A DNA stretch of 38,092 bases, taken from assembly GCA_902795135.1 (NCBI GenBank), contig CADBJW010000017.1:1-38092 (forward strand), read 5' to 3'. Under the pieces are notes generated by a model. It made no database searches and had not been told where the DNA came from. It worked only from the letters and a program-made list of their open reading frames with translations. Source of the stretch: an uncultured Eubacteriales bacterium. Lineage in GTDB: Bacteria > Bacillota > Clostridia > Peptostreptococcales > Anaerovoracaceae. Each line of letters starts with the position of its first letter. Within the stretch, counting starts at the first letter, position 1. Of the stretch, positions 8,244 to 18,886 are shown piece by piece. A program made the translations under genes and the position numbers.

Positions 8244-10283
8244 TTAGCCAATCAATCCGCCGATTGCTACGAACAGTGGTGCGAATACGACTGATACGAT
8301 CGTCATCAGCTTGATCAGGATGTTGATGGAAGGACCGGATGTATCCTTGAACGGGTCACCAACGGTATCACCAACAACGGTTGCTTTGTGTGTGTCGGAA
8401 CCCTTACCACCGTAAGCTCCACCTTCAACATACTTTTTAGCGTTGTCCCATGCACCACCGGCGTTTGCCATCATCAGTGCGAGGAGAACACCTGCTGCCA
8501 GAGCACCTGCCAGCATGCCGCCGAGAGCTTCTGGTCCAAGAATGATACCAACAGCCAGAGGAGCAATGATTGCCATCAGACCAGGAACGATCATTTCCTT
8601 CAGAGCAGCCTGCGTTGAAATGTCAACGCAGTGTGCATAGTCAGGCTTGGATGTTCCGGCCAGGATGCCTTCGTCGGATCTGAACTGTCTTCTAACTTCT
8701 TCGATCATCTGGTTTGCTGCTCTACCAACGGAATTCATTGTGAAAGCAGAGAACATGAACGGAAGCATTGCTCCGATGAACAGACCAATGATTACGATTG
8801 GGTTGAGCAATGAAATTGCGGACAGGCCAGTTACTGCTGAGTAAGAAGCGAACAGAGCCAGTGCTGTCAGTGCTGCGGATCCAATCGCAAATCCCTTACC
8901 GATTGCAGCGGTCGTGTTTCCAACAGCGTCCAGTTTGTCTGTAATATTACGAACGCCTTCAGGAAGCTCGGACATTTCTGCGATACCACCAGCGTTATCG
9001 GATACAGGGCCATAAGCGTCAACGGCTACGGTCATACCGGTTGTTGACAGCATACCTACTGCAGCCAGCGCGATTCCGTACATTCCCATGCCATCTCCAA
9101 CAGTTTCTGTTGCAAAGTAAGCAGCGAAGATACCAACTGAAATGCAGATGATTGGCCATACGGTTGACATCATACCAACGCCCAGACCTGAAATGATTGT
9201 TGTTGCGGAACCAGTCTGTGACTGTTCAGCGATTTTCTTAACGGATTTGTAATCCTCTGAAGTGTAGATTTCTGTAATCTTACCAATCGCTACGCCAACG
9301 ATAAGGCCTGCGATGATAGCAATTGCGAAGCTATAGCTTCCCAGCATTGCCTTGGAGAGAATGACGGATACGATTACAACGATTCCACTTGCGATATATG
9401 TTCCTGCATTCAAAGCGTTTGCAGGATTGGAACCTTCTTTACCTCTTACCAGCAGAATGCCGATAACAGAAGCGATGATTCCAACTGCCGCCATGATCAG
9501 CGGGAAGAGAGCTGCCGTTGCTTCATCGAAAAGTCCGCCGGATGCGGAAGAAGCTACAGCTGCCAGTGTAATAGCTGAAATAATTGATCCGCAGTATGAT
9601 TCATAAAGGTCAGAACCCATACCAGCAACGTCACCTACGTTGTCACCTACGTTATCAGCAATAACGGCTGGGTTACGAGGGTCGTCTTCCGGAATGCCGG
9701 CTTCAACCTTACCTACCAGGTCAGCGCCAACGTCAGCAGCCTTTGTATAGATACCGCCGCCAACACGTCCGAAGAGTGCCATGGAAGAAGCTCCAAATCC
9801 GAATCCTGTTACACACTGTACTACGGTTGCCAGATCCAGGCATACTACAACCATGCCAAGACCGAACAGTCCAAGGCCAGCTACGGCAAGACCCATTACC
9901 GCTCCGGAACGGAACGCAACCTTGAGAGCCTTGTTCATGCCGCCTTCTTTTGCAGCATTTGCAGTTCTAACGTTACCCCATGTAGCAACATTCATTCCGA
10001 AGAATCCTGCAAGAACGGACAGAACCGCGCCACAAATGTACAAAATCGCAGTTGTAACACTCTGAAGTCCAATTCCGATAAGCAGAGCAAGTACTACGAT
10101 TACGATTGCCATAATCTTATACTCTCTCTTCAGAAATGCAAAAGCACCTTCTCTGATAAAGCTTGAAATCTCTTTCATTCTGTCAGTGCCTTCGCTCTGC
10201 TTCTTGATCCATGTAGCAAGGACGACTGCTACGACCAATCCTACGATTGCTGCACATACAGCAATCACAGCTATTCCTTTCAT
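8244..10283 (-). CDS. hppA: Membrane-bound ion-pumping pyrophosphatase, K+-dependent, Na+-type signature
   Basis: 679-residue polytopic pump that couples hydrolysis of PPi to ion export. The catalytic block [14 protein letters not shown]...[21 protein letters not shown] (about 183-218) is complete. Ala occupies the position in [10 protein letters not shown] (455-464) that is Lys in K+-independent enzymes, so I predict a K+-requiring subtype. The membrane Glu sits in SDLYESY (Asp225, Glu228), the register of Na+ pumps such as Thermotoga maritima (Asp243/Glu246), not the one-turn-shifted Glu of plant H+ pumps. Na+ or mixed Na+/H+ transport is therefore likely. It follows secG in the glycolytic gene cluster, has AAGGAGG before its ATG, and ends at a strong terminator. 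Confidence 0.95.
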   Translation of the reverse strand: MKGIAVIAVCAAIVGLVVAVVLATWIKKQSEGTDRMKEISSFIREGAFAFLKREYKIMAIVIVVLALLIGIGLQSVTTAILYICGAVLSVLAGFFGMNVATWGNVRTANAAKEGGMNKALKVAFRSGAVMGLAVAGLGLFGLGMVVVCLDLATVVQCVTGFGFGASSMALFGRVGGGIYTKAADVGADLVGKVEAGIPEDDPRNPAVIADNVGDNVGDVAGMGSDLYESYCGSIISAITLAAVASSASGGLFDEATAALFPLIMAAVGIIASVIGILLVRGKEGSNPANALNAGTYIASGIVVIVSVILSKAMLGSYSFAIAIIAGLIVGVAIGKITEIYTSEDYKSVKKIAEQSQTGSATTIISGLGVGMMSTVWPIICISVGIFAAYFATETVGDGMGMYGIALAAVGMLSTTGMTVAVDAYGPVSDNAGGIAEMSELPEGVRNITDKLDAVGNTTAAIGKGFAIGSAALTALALFASYSAVTGLSAISLLNPIVIIGLFIGAMLPFMFSAFTMNSVGRAANQMIEEVRRQFRSDEGILAGTSKPDYAHCVDISTQAALKEMIVPGLMAIIAPLAVGIILGPEALGGMLAGALAAGVLLALMMANAGGAWDNAKKYVEGGAYGGKGSDTHKATVVGDTVGDPFKDTSGPSINILIKLMTIVSVVFAPLFVAIGGLIG

Positions 10284-10318
10284 TTCGATGTTACCTCCTT
10301 CTCGTACTTAACATTACA

Positions 10319-10341
10319 GGAGGCGCCGAACCGGCACCTCC
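10319..10341 (-). other. GC-rich hairpin in the hppA leader
   Basis: GGAGGTGCC and GGCGCCTCC (minus strand) form a 9-pair stem with one wobble and a 5-base loop, about 35 bases before the hppA start. No T run follows, so it is not a standard terminator. It could be an mRNA-stabilising or processing structure between secG and hppA. Confidence 0.5.
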
Positions 10342-10429
10342 CGAAGAATGCTCAATACGAAAACACTAAGTCAATAAAATATGAATTACAAAAAAACAGC
10401 TTTCGTTTATCCTTCTCCGGTGTGGTGAA

Positions 10430-10660
10430 CTATTCAATTGCTACTAACACGAGTGAAATCACAATAAACAGAACAGCTGTTACGGTTGCGATCTTGCTCA
10501 GAAGAGCGTCATAACCTGAACTTCTCTTCTTACCGAACAATTGCTCTGCGCCTCCACCGATGGAGCCTGATAAACCAGCGCTGTTACTAGACTGTAATAA
10601 GATACTGATTATCAGAATAATACTAGCTATTAAAAGAATGATTTTAAGAGCTAAAGTCAT
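10430..10660 (-). CDS. secG: Protein translocase subunit SecG
   Basis: 76-residue inner-membrane protein of the SecYEG channel. It has two hydrophobic helices (about 3-22 and 55-74) with LLQSSNSAGLSGSIGGGAEQLFG between them, the conserved SecG loop. Length and motif are typical. The ATG at 10660 has AAGGAGG at ideal spacing. A clear promoter lies at 10693-10721, although the gene is also co-oriented behind eno, so it may be read both from its own promoter and from the glycolytic transcript. The eno-secG-(hppA)-rnr order matches clostridial genomes, apart from hppA. Confidence 0.93.
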   Translation of the reverse strand: MTLALKIILLIASIILIISILLQSSNSAGLSGSIGGGAEQLFGKKRSSGYDALLSKIATVTAVLFIVISLVLVAIE

Positions 10661-10692
10661 CTATTCTACCTCCTTACACGTTTAACTCAAAC

Positions 10693-10721
10693 AGTTTACC
10701 ATAGTAAAAAGTACAAATCAA
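10693..10721 (-). promoter_or_regulatory. Promoter of secG-hppA
   Basis: Minus-strand TTGATT (10716-10721), a 17-base spacer and TAAACT (10693-10698), with TGG before the -10 giving an extended -10. It lies 33 bases before the secG ATG in the 120-base eno-secG gap and would let secG and hppA be expressed independently of glycolysis. Confidence 0.7.
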
Positions 10722-10780
10722 CAACTATAGCCTCTTAAAATCCTCTATTTTTCAATATTTTTTGCTACTCGTTTGCCGAA

Positions 10781-12091
<1,311 letters not shown>

Positions 12092-12102
12092 CTATATTCA
12101 AA

Positions 12103-12849
12103 TCAAAAATCAATTATATTCATGAAATCCGTTGCCTTGAGGCTTGCTCCGCCTACAAGTGCGCCGTCTATTTCATCCTGATTCATGATCTCAGTGGCGT
12201 TTGCAGGTTTTACACTTCCGCCGTACTGAATGATCACTTCATCCGCAACATCCTCTCCAAACATATCGATCAGTGTTTTCCGAATGAACGCACACATTTC
12301 CTCTGCCTGATCCGGAGTCGCAGTCCGTCCTGTGCCAATGGCCCAAATCGGTTCATAAGCGATGACGATTTTTTTCACATCCTCCGCCGGAATTCCCGCA
12401 AGGCCGCCTTCAAGCTGGCTCTTTACAAAGTCAAACAGGACGCCGGCATCTCTTTGCTCTAAACTTTCACCCACGCACATAATCGGTCTGATTGGTCCTT
12501 CGAGCAGTTTTTTGAGCTTCAGATTGACGGTTTCATCCGTCTCCGCGAAATACTGTCTCCGTTCGGAGTGACCGACGATGCAATAATCGACGCCGATTTC
12601 CTCCAGCATCTTCACCGAGATTTCCCCGGTATATGCGCCTTCCTCTGCGAAGTGAACGTTTTGTGCTCCAACACCGATGCCTGTGCCCTTAAAGGCTTCC
12701 ACCAAAAGCTCCAGGTTTGTATATGGTGCGCAGATCGCTGTTTTTACGTCTGTGCCGGTATACAGTTTCGAGAATTCTTCCGCAAAAGCTTTCGCTTCCG
12801 CTTTCGTCTTAAACATTTTCCAGTTTCCGGCTATAAAAGGTATTCTCAT
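12103..12849 (-). CDS. tpiA: Triosephosphate isomerase
   Basis: 248-residue cytosolic TIM-barrel enzyme interconverting dihydroxyacetone phosphate and glyceraldehyde 3-phosphate. The N-terminus GNWKMFKT carries the catalytic Lys, IVGHSERR the catalytic His, and AYEPIWAIGTG the catalytic Glu and the flexible loop. YGGSVKPAN is the phosphate-binding end. I start at ATG 12849 with AAGGAGG seven bases upstream; the longer frame to 12930 would overlap pgk and lacks family similarity. The gap to pgk is 10 bases, so the two are translated from one message. Confidence 0.97.
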   Translation of the reverse strand: MRIPFIAGNWKMFKTKAEAKAFAEEFSKLYTGTDVKTAICAPYTNLELLVEAFKGTGIGVGAQNVHFAEEGAYTGEISVKMLEEIGVDYCIVGHSERRQYFAETDETVNLKLKKLLEGPIRPIMCVGESLEQRDAGVLFDFVKSQLEGGLAGIPAEDVKKIVIAYEPIWAIGTGRTATPDQAEEMCAFIRKTLIDMFGEDVADEVIIQYGGSVKPANATEIMNQDEIDGALVGGASLKATDFMNIIDF

Positions 12850-12859
12850 TATGTCCTCC

Positions 12860-14044
12860 TTATTTCTCTTCGATGCATGCGATGCCCGGAAGCACTTTAC
12901 CTTCCAAAAATTCCATGGAAGCACCGCCACCTGTTGAAACGTGAGTCATCTTATCTTTTAATCCAAACTGTTCTACGGCAGCTGCAGAATCTCCGCCGCC
13001 AATGACGGTGACTGCACTGCTGTCAGCCAGTGCCTGGGCAACTGCCTTTGTTCCGGCTGCAAAGTTCGGCATTTCAAATACGCCCATTGGTCCGTTCCAT
13101 ACGATGGTCTTGGCTTCGGCAATGGCTTTTGCATAGAGTTCGATGGTCTTAGGGCCGATGTCCATTCCCATCATGTCGGCTGGAATGCTGTCCGCATCGA
13201 ACACGGCCTTTTCACTGTCGTTGTCAAATTCCTTCGCACATACTGTGTCCACCGGAAGAAGGATCTTTACGCCGGCAGCTTCTGCTTTTGCGAGCAATTC
13301 GTTTGCCAAATCGATGCTTTCTTCATCGAGGATGGATTTGCCGATTTCGTAGCCCTGCGCTTTGAAGAAGGTGTAGGTCATTCCGCCGCCGATAATGATG
13401 CTGTCAACTTTCTTCATGAGATTTTCGATGACCGGAATCTTGTCGCCAACCTTCGCTCCGCCCATGATCGCTACAAAAGGCCGCTCCGGAGATTCTACGG
13501 CATCGCCCAGGAACTTGACTTCCTTTTCGATGAGGAATCCGGAAACCGTAGGAAGATATCTGGCGATTCCGGCTGTGGAACTGTGATCTCTGTGAGCCGT
13601 TCCAAAAGCATCGTTGACGAAGAGTTCACCCAGAGAAGCAAGTTCGCCTGTAAATGGTTCTTCGCTCTTCGTTTCTTCTTTTCTGTATCTTGTGTTTTCA
13701 AGAAGCATCACTTCGCCAGGTTTCAGCTCGGAGACAACTTCTCTTATATGATCGCATATTACCGTTGGGCATGAACTGAATTTTACTTCCTGACCAAGAA
13801 GTTCTTCCAGCCGTTTCGCTACCGGTGCAAGACTGAGCTCCGGTTTCGGTTCGCCTTTTGGCTTGCCCATATGGGACATCAGAATCACACATGCGTTGTT
13901 TTCGATAAGATATTTGATTGTAGGTAATGCGGACACGATTCTGAAATCATCAGTTATTTCGCCGTCTTTCATCGGAACATTGAAATCACATCTTACCAGA
14001 ACTTTTTTGCCGGCAACGTCTACATCTCTGACTGTTTTTTTCAT
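12860..14044 (-). CDS. pgk: Phosphoglycerate kinase
   Basis: 394-residue cytosolic kinase that transfers the acyl phosphate of 1,3-bisphosphoglycerate to ADP. The signature [11 protein letters not shown] is at residues 19-29, and the substrate-binding region contains [41 protein letters not shown] and GGGDSAAAV define the hinge and nucleotide site. Length is normal. A hairpin-containing gap of 78 bases separates it from gap, whereas pgk to tpiA is only 10 bases, so the pgk-tpiA pair is the tightest part of the cluster. Confidence 0.97.
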   Translation of the reverse strand: MKKTVRDVDVAGKKVLVRCDFNVPMKDGEITDDFRIVSALPTIKYLIENNACVILMSHMGKPKGEPKPELSLAPVAKRLEELLGQEVKFSSCPTVICDHIREVVSELKPGEVMLLENTRYRKEETKSEEPFTGELASLGELFVNDAFGTAHRDHSSTAGIARYLPTVSGFLIEKEVKFLGDAVESPERPFVAIMGGAKVGDKIPVIENLMKKVDSIIIGGGMTYTFFKAQGYEIGKSILDEESIDLANELLAKAEAAGVKILLPVDTVCAKEFDNDSEKAVFDADSIPADMMGMDIGPKTIELYAKAIAEAKTIVWNGPMGVFEMPNFAAGTKAVAQALADSSAVTVIGGGDSAAAVEQFGLKDKMTHVSTGGGASMEFLEGKVLPGIACIEEK

Positions 14045-14057
14045 TTTCGAATCCTTT

Positions 14058-14100
14058 CTGATTTAATCAGTGCCTCCTGCAGCACGCAGCCACAGGAGGC
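14058..14100 (-). other. Intergenic hairpins between gap and pgk
   Basis: GCCTCCTG (14072-14079) and CAGGAGGC (14093-14100) form a perfect 8-pair stem with a 13-base loop. A 13-base palindrome CTGATT-T-AATCAG follows at 14058-14070. No T run follows the stem, so I read it as a processing or stabilising element that may set different gap and pgk transcript levels rather than as a full terminator. Confidence 0.5.
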
Positions 14101-14122
14101 GTTAACACTCTGTTCGATTATT

Positions 14123-15136
14123 TTATTTATGATCTACACTGTACATGTGCTTGATCAGCTCGAGAACCTTTGTTGCATAACCGTATTCGTTGTCATAGTA
14201 TGCAATCAGTTTGAAGAATTTATCATTCAGCGCAATGCCCATGGTAGAGTCAAAGATGGAAGTGTTCGTATCTCCAACAAAGTCGATGGTTACGCACTTA
14301 TCTTCAACGTATTCTAGGATACCCTTTAATTCGCCTTCGGAAGCCTTCTTAACGGCAGCGTTGATTTCTTCCAGTGTGGTTGGTGTTTTGAGCATAACAT
14401 TCAGGTCAACAACCGATACATCGTTGGTAGGGACTCTGTAAGCAAAACCTGTCATCTTGCCCTTCAGGGAAGGAATAACCTTGGCTACGGCTTTTGCAGC
14501 ACCTGTCGTTGTCGGAATGATGCTATTGAATGCGGATCTTCCGATACGCCAGTCTTTCATGTTTCTCTTGTCTACGGTTACCTGCTTTGATGTAGCAGCG
14601 TGGATGGTTGCCATCAATCCCTGATCAATACCGAAGTTGTCTTCGAGTACTTTGCACAGAGGTGCCAGACAGTTTGTCGTACAGGATGCATTGGAAACAA
14701 CGTTCATGTCCGGTGTGTAAGTATCCAGGTTTACGCCGCATACGAATGTCGGTGAATCGTCCTTTGCCGGGGCTGTGATGATAACTTTCTTTGCGCCGGC
14801 ATCCAGATGAGCCTGGCATTTTTCTGCCGTGTTATATGCACCGGTACCTTCAACGATATATTCTGCGCCACATTCTCCCCAAGGGATGTCCTTTACGTCA
14901 TTTTCGCTATAAACTGGAACCTTCTTTCCGTCGATGATCAGGCCACCTTCATAAGTTCCAAGTTCCTTTGGAAAACGACCGAATACTGAGTCATACTTCA
15001 GCATGTATACCAGATAGTCCAGATCTGCATTACGGTAGTTGATTCCTGCGATTTCGATTTCCGGCATATCCATTGCCGAACGAATCGCCAAACGTGAAAT
15101 ACGACCAAATCCGCTGATTCCGATTTTGATTGCCAT
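14123..15136 (-). CDS. gap: Glyceraldehyde-3-phosphate dehydrogenase, probable NADP-tolerant variant
   Basis: 337-residue phosphorylating dehydrogenase. Catalytic Cys152 is in [11 protein letters not shown] and catalytic His179 is in ATIHAAT; the C-terminal YYDNEYGYA is intact. The nucleotide-binding start [10 protein letters not shown] departs from the usual GINGFGRIGR. The residue that normally is Asp (AVNDLT), holding the NAD ribose hydroxyls, is Tyr34 followed by Arg35 ([10 protein letters not shown]). The Leu/Gly-Pro pair of the S-loop (about 187-188 in the Bacillus enzyme) is Lys190-Arg191. Loss of the Asp plus added positive charge is the pattern expected for NADP binding, so the cofactor may be NADP+ or both. 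I start at ATG 15136 with GGGAGGA upstream. cggR, its usual upstream partner, is replaced by rpoN. Confidence 0.94.
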   Translation of the reverse strand: MAIKIGISGFGRISRLAIRSAMDMPEIEIAGINYRNADLDYLVYMLKYDSVFGRFPKELGTYEGGLIIDGKKVPVYSENDVKDIPWGECGAEYIVEGTGAYNTAEKCQAHLDAGAKKVIITAPAKDDSPTFVCGVNLDTYTPDMNVVSNASCTTNCLAPLCKVLEDNFGIDQGLMATIHAATSKQVTVDKRNMKDWRIGRSAFNSIIPTTTGAAKAVAKVIPSLKGKMTGFAYRVPTNDVSVVDLNVMLKTPTTLEEINAAVKKASEGELKGILEYVEDKCVTIDFVGDTNTSIFDSTMGIALNDKFFKLIAYYDNEYGYATKVLELIKHMYSVDHK

Positions 15137-15210
15137 TTTCAAATCCTCCCATAGCATAGTTCATTGATTTAAGTTAAATATATATCCACCTGTAAGGTTG
15201 ATAACAATTG

Positions 15211-16647
15211 TCAGTATCTCTTGCGTTTTGATGAAGACAAAATGCCCATTTCATCACGGTATTTCGCAATGGTTCTTCTGGAGATCTCGATGCCTTTGTT
15301 CTCGAAAATCTCCACCATTTTCTGATCGCTGTACGGCTTTTTAGGATTTTCTTTTTCAACGATTTCTTTGATGAATTCCTTGATGCTGTTGGACGAGATT
15401 CCTCCGCCCTGATGGTCGGAAACCCCTGCCGAAAAGAAATGTTTGATTTCAAAAACGCCTCGCGGGCACTGCATATACTTGCCGTTGATCGATCTTGAAA
15501 CCGTCGATTCGTGGATGCCCACTTCCTCGGCAATATCCTTTAATGTCAAGGTCTTCAGGTACTTGCCGCCGTAATCAAAGAAATCCTTCTGGTACTTCAC
15601 AACGGCCGTTACAACGTTATAAATCGTTTGTTTTCTCTGTTCAATGCTTTTGATCAGCCAGTTGGCAGAATTGACCCGCTCCGCCAGATAGTCGGCGAGC
15701 TGTTTGTCCGTATCCGCCTGATGCAAAAGCGTTCTGTAATACGGGCTGACGGATAACCTTGGCACACTGTTGTCGTTGATCGTAACCACATAATCATCGT
15801 CGATCTGTTCCACAATAACATCAGGTACAATGTATTTTGTGGTCACTTCCGAGGCAAACTGCCTGCCCGGTTTCGGTTCCAGCGTCCGGATGATATCCGC
15901 CATGGACTGGACTTCCTGAACCGACAGTCCCATATCCTTGGCAACCGCGCCCAGTCGGTTGTTGGCCAGATCTTCCAAATGCTCCTCAATCAGCCGGCAC
16001 ATGTTGTCCGTTAAAGCATTCCTGTTTCGGAGCTGTATTTCCAGACATTCCTGGATATTGCTGGCGCCTACCCCTGCCGGATCCAGACTCTGAATGATTT
16101 CCAACGCCTCACGGACCTTTTTCTCAGGGACACTGGTCGCTTTGGAAATTTCCTCGATGGTAGACGTCATGTAGCCGTTTTCGTCCAGGGATTCTATAAT
16201 GTATTTTCCTACATGCCTGCACCCTTTGTTTTTTGCAGCAAACTGAAACTGAAACATAAGATGCTCCGGCAAAGTAACGTCATTGGTTACATATTTTTCG
16301 TATTCGTTTGCCTTGTTTTCACCGTCTTTATTTGACCATCCATATCCTTCATCGCCGTAACTGCTGTTCCGAATGTATTCTTTCCAGTCCAGGATTTCAT
16401 CCTGCCGACGCTCCTCTGCAGAGCTATTGCGGTCTTCTGCGACAGTCTCCGCGTGCTCGCGTTCGTTGTCCGACCCCGCCTGCTCCTGTTCCAGCACCGG
16501 GTTCACCAAAACCTGCTCCTGAACGTAGGCATCCAGTTCCTGTGTATTGAACTGCAAAATCTGGATCGCCTGAATCAATTCAGGTGTCATAACGAGCTTT
16601 TGAGCCTGTTCTATTGTCAAATCATATCCTAATCTGATACCGCTCAC
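15211..16647 (-). CDS. rpoN: RNA polymerase sigma-54 factor
   Basis: About 478 residues. Region I QAQKLVMTPELIQAIQILQ, which contacts activators, is at the N-terminus, followed by an acidic region II (about 50-105). The core-binding domain includes LDPAGVGASNIQECL and the DNA-binding helix-turn-helix is IAEEVGIHESTVSRSI. The RpoN box at the C-terminus, SRRTIAKYR, reads the -24 element. I prefer the GTG at 16647, which has GAGG at good spacing; a TTG at 16659 lacks one, and a later TTG at 16614 is possible. It has its own extended -10 promoter. It sits directly upstream of gap, as in some clostridia. No sigma-54 activator gene or -24/-12 promoter was found in the window. Confidence 0.93.
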   Translation of the reverse strand: MSGIRLGYDLTIEQAQKLVMTPELIQAIQILQFNTQELDAYVQEQVLVNPVLEQEQAGSDNEREHAETVAEDRNSSAEERRQDEILDWKEYIRNSSYGDEGYGWSNKDGENKANEYEKYVTNDVTLPEHLMFQFQFAAKNKGCRHVGKYIIESLDENGYMTSTIEEISKATSVPEKKVREALEIIQSLDPAGVGASNIQECLEIQLRNRNALTDNMCRLIEEHLEDLANNRLGAVAKDMGLSVQEVQSMADIIRTLEPKPGRQFASEVTTKYIVPDVIVEQIDDDYVVTINDNSVPRLSVSPYYRTLLHQADTDKQLADYLAERVNSANWLIKSIEQRKQTIYNVVTAVVKYQKDFFDYGGKYLKTLTLKDIAEEVGIHESTVSRSINGKYMQCPRGVFEIKHFFSAGVSDHQGGGISSNSIKEFIKEIVEKENPKKPYSDQKMVEIFENKGIEISRRTIAKYRDEMGILSSSKRKRY

Positions 16648-16694
16648 TCCGCACCTCAATCATGTCGCATAAAGACATTGGTTTCCGTTCTGAT

Positions 16695-16723
16695 ATTATA
16701 CCACAGCACGCCTGTTTTGTTAA
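16695..16723 (-). promoter_or_regulatory. Promoter of the rpoN-glycolysis cluster
   Basis: Minus-strand TTAACA (16718-16723), a 17-base spacer and a perfect TATAAT (16695-16700), with TGG before it (extended -10). It is the only strong promoter I see upstream of gap, and it lies about 47 bases before the rpoN start. Confidence 0.8.
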
Positions 16724-16756
16724 TATCGCACATGGCATGAGACAAAAAATCCCAAA

Positions 16757-16800
16757 CAAAAAACCGCATCCCCTTGCCGGTAAAATGCGGTCTTCTTTTT
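16757..16800 (-). terminator. Terminator after trmL, usable in both directions
   Basis: ACCGCAT (16763-16769) pairs with ATGCGGT (16785-16791). T runs follow on both strands: TTTTTTG on the minus side and CTTCTTTTTTT on the plus side. It closes the rdgB-to-trmL operon just ahead of the rpoN promoter. Confidence 0.8.
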
Positions 16801-16803
16801 TTG

Positions 16804-17313
16804 TTATTTTAGTCCCGGAAAACCTTGCTGACGCAGCGCCTCAAACAGGATGATATTCACGGAATTGGACAGATTAAAGGACCTGAGCCGGGTCTCTGCA
16901 CTCATGGGTATGCGCAACGAGCATCCCGGATGCTTTTGCTCCTGCTCCCGGATAAAATCCCGGGGAAGTCCTGCCGTTTCCCGGCCAAACAATATCATAT
17001 CGCCGTCACGAAACTGCGCGTCCGTATAGAGCCTGTTTCCTTTTGTGGTCGCCAAAAACATACGATATGCCTCGCCGGTCTCAGGACAGATGGCTCCCTC
17101 AAAGGCATTCATAAAATCCGACAGACTATCGTGAACACGCACGTCAACGTAGGGCCAGTAATCCAGTCCCGCCCGCTTCAGGCTTTTGTCATCGATGGAA
17201 AAACCCAAAGGCTTTACGAGATGCAAAACGCTTCCGGTGGCGGCACAGCTTCTGGCTATGTTCCCGGTATTGGGCGGAATCTCAGGTTCCACCATCACTA
17301 TATGCATTGCCAT
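16804..17313 (-). CDS. trmL: tRNA (cytidine/uridine(34)-2'-O)-methyltransferase TrmL
   Basis: 169-residue SPOUT-fold methyltransferase that methylates the wobble ribose of tRNA-Leu using S-adenosylmethionine. The N-terminal VEPEIPPNTGNIARSCAA and LKRAGLDYWPYV are family hallmarks. FGRETAGLP and RIPMSAETRLRSFNLSNSV form the C-terminal knot and SAM site. The start may be the ATG at 17313 or the one at 17307, and neither has a good ribosome binding site. Only 9 bases separate it from the upstream SEC-C gene, so translation is probably coupled. It is the last gene before the terminator. Confidence 0.92.
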   Translation of the reverse strand: MAMHIVMVEPEIPPNTGNIARSCAATGSVLHLVKPLGFSIDDKSLKRAGLDYWPYVDVRVHDSLSDFMNAFEGAICPETGEAYRMFLATTKGNRLYTDAQFRDGDMILFGRETAGLPRDFIREQEQKHPGCSLRIPMSAETRLRSFNLSNSVNIILFEALRQQGFPGLK

Positions 17314-17322
17314 GGCTGTCTG

Positions 17323-17829
17323 CTATGCGTTTTTCCCGCAGCAGTGCTTGTATTTCTTACCGCTGCCGCATGGACACGGATCATTTCTGCCGATTTTTGG
17401 AGACTGACGGCGTACGGTTCTGGATTGCTTGTATTCTTTCGCAATCTGGACCATTTTTTCCTCTCCAAGGATTTCTTCCCACTGGGGAAGACCATAGAGA
17501 TAATCCGCTTCTGCCTTCAGCATATTGAAGAAGAGTGTTTCCGGAATGATCTCGACTTCGACCTGCGAGTTTTCATCATAATTTTCAAAATCATTCGGTG
17601 TTTTGATGCTCTCATTGATTCCATCCAAAAATCCCATAAAGATAACCGGACGGACTTCGTATTTTGCCGCCAGTTCACCCAGCGTTCCAGTCATTTTTTC
17701 GCTTGGATGATCCAGAATATCGCTGTAGATTTTCGTTTCAGCACCACTGTACTCTTCCCAGAATTCCTTAAAGGTTGCTTCCGTCTGGTTTTCAATCAGA
17801 TTTTTCCACTGTTTATAAAGTGTTGTCAT
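17323..17829 (-). CDS. SEC-C motif protein of unknown function
   Basis: 168 residues. The first 140 are largely helical and acidic with no family I recognise. The C-terminus [19 protein letters not shown] is a textbook SEC-C zinc-binding motif, the element that ends SecA and YecA proteins and is linked to SecB/ribosome contacts. The separate N-terminal part suggests a standalone cytosolic zinc protein; a chaperone-like role at the ribosome is only a guess by analogy. GGGAGAAG precedes the ATG. It lies between hom and trmL on one minus-strand transcript. Confidence 0.82.
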   Translation of the reverse strand: MTTLYKQWKNLIENQTEATFKEFWEEYSGAETKIYSDILDHPSEKMTGTLGELAAKYEVRPVIFMGFLDGINESIKTPNDFENYDENSQVEVEIIPETLFFNMLKAEADYLYGLPQWEEILGEEKMVQIAKEYKQSRTVRRQSPKIGRNDPCPCGSGKKYKHCCGKNA

Positions 17830-17879
17830 ATTCTTCTCCCATCGTTTCAGTTATCAGTGTATCGGTTCTATGCAAAGGC

Positions 17880-18851
17880 TTAAAGAATGGCCTTTGAAAT
17901 TTCCATTACATCGCCCATTACGGCGCTGCCTGTCGGAAGCGGACCCGCTCCCGGACCATAAAACATCAGTTTTCCTACCAGATTGCCCTTTACATAGACG
18001 GCATTGAATTCCTTCAGGACGTTGGCCAGCGGATGGTAGGTCCGGATAAAGGTTGGACGGACTTCGTAAGTGATTTCCCCATCCTCTTGTACTGTTGCGT
18101 GGGCGATCAGCTTGATCACGCAATCGTTTTCTTTCGCTTCGGCGATTTTTTCCTTTGTGATGTGTGTGATTCCCGTCGTCGGAATGTCCTTCGGATGCAC
18201 GTATTTATCAAACATCAGCGCCATCAGGATACTCAACTTGTTGGCCGCATCGATTCCCTCTACGTCCGCAGTCGGGTCTGCCTCTGCAAAGCCCTTTGCC
18301 TGTGCGTCCTTCAATGCAGTATCATAATCCATATCCTCTTCGCTCATCATGTGGAGAATATAGTTGGTCGTTCCGTTTACGATGCCCAGAACTTCTGTGT
18401 ACCGGTTTGCACGTGCCGCCCCGTCAAGAGCCGTCAAAACCGGAATTCCGCCGCCGACACTGGCCTCGAATTTGAACTGCACATTATTACGTTTTGCTGC
18501 CTCCTGCAATCTCGGATAGTTTGCCGCAACAGCCGCTTTGTTGGCTGTAACCACATGCTTGCCACAGTCCATAGCCCGTTCCATGAACGTGGCCGCCGGT
18601 TCGACTCCACCCAGAAGTTCAATGACGATATCGATCTGAGGATCCTGGAAGATTTCCTCCGGATCGGATACGAATTGATCTCTGGAAACGGTAATGTCAC
18701 GTTCCCGGTCGATGTCCTTTTCAAGGATCTTAACGATATCCACTTTCGTTCCTACACTTTTTTCGATGATGTCTTTGTTCATCTCCAGGGATTTATAGGT
18801 TCCCGTACCAATGTTGCCTAAACCAAGCAATCCGATTTTTATTTCTTTCAT
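17880..18851 (-). CDS. hom: Homoserine dehydrogenase without ACT domain
   Basis: 323-residue NAD(P)-dependent enzyme that reduces aspartate semialdehyde to homoserine. The Rossmann motif GLGNIGTGTY is at residues 11-20. The catalytic core includes VTANKAAVA, ASVGGGIPVL, NGTTNYIL and ADPTADVEGIDAANKL. The protein ends right after ATGSAVMGDV-type residues (PTGSAVMGDVMEISKAIL), where most bacterial enzymes (about 430 residues) continue into an ACT domain that senses threonine. Only about 50 bases separate it from the next gene, so no frameshifted ACT remnant is present. It should be insensitive to ACT-mediated feedback. AAGGAGG lies 12 bases before the ATG. No thrB or thrC is nearby. Confidence 0.92.
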   Translation of the reverse strand: MKEIKIGLLGLGNIGTGTYKSLEMNKDIIEKSVGTKVDIVKILEKDIDRERDITVSRDQFVSDPEEIFQDPQIDIVIELLGGVEPAATFMERAMDCGKHVVTANKAAVAANYPRLQEAAKRNNVQFKFEASVGGGIPVLTALDGAARANRYTEVLGIVNGTTNYILHMMSEEDMDYDTALKDAQAKGFAEADPTADVEGIDAANKLSILMALMFDKYVHPKDIPTTGITHITKEKIAEAKENDCVIKLIAHATVQEDGEITYEVRPTFIRTYHPLANVLKEFNAVYVKGNLVGKLMFYGPGAGPLPTGSAVMGDVMEISKAIL

Positions 18852-18886
18852 CTAACCAACGATCCTCCTTAAAATATTATTTCATA

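Noticed and set aside
12850-12930. Longer tpiA reading frame overlapping pgk
   Set aside because: It would overlap the end of pgk and lacks homology. The ATG at 12849 has a perfect ribosome binding site and begins at the conserved N-terminus.
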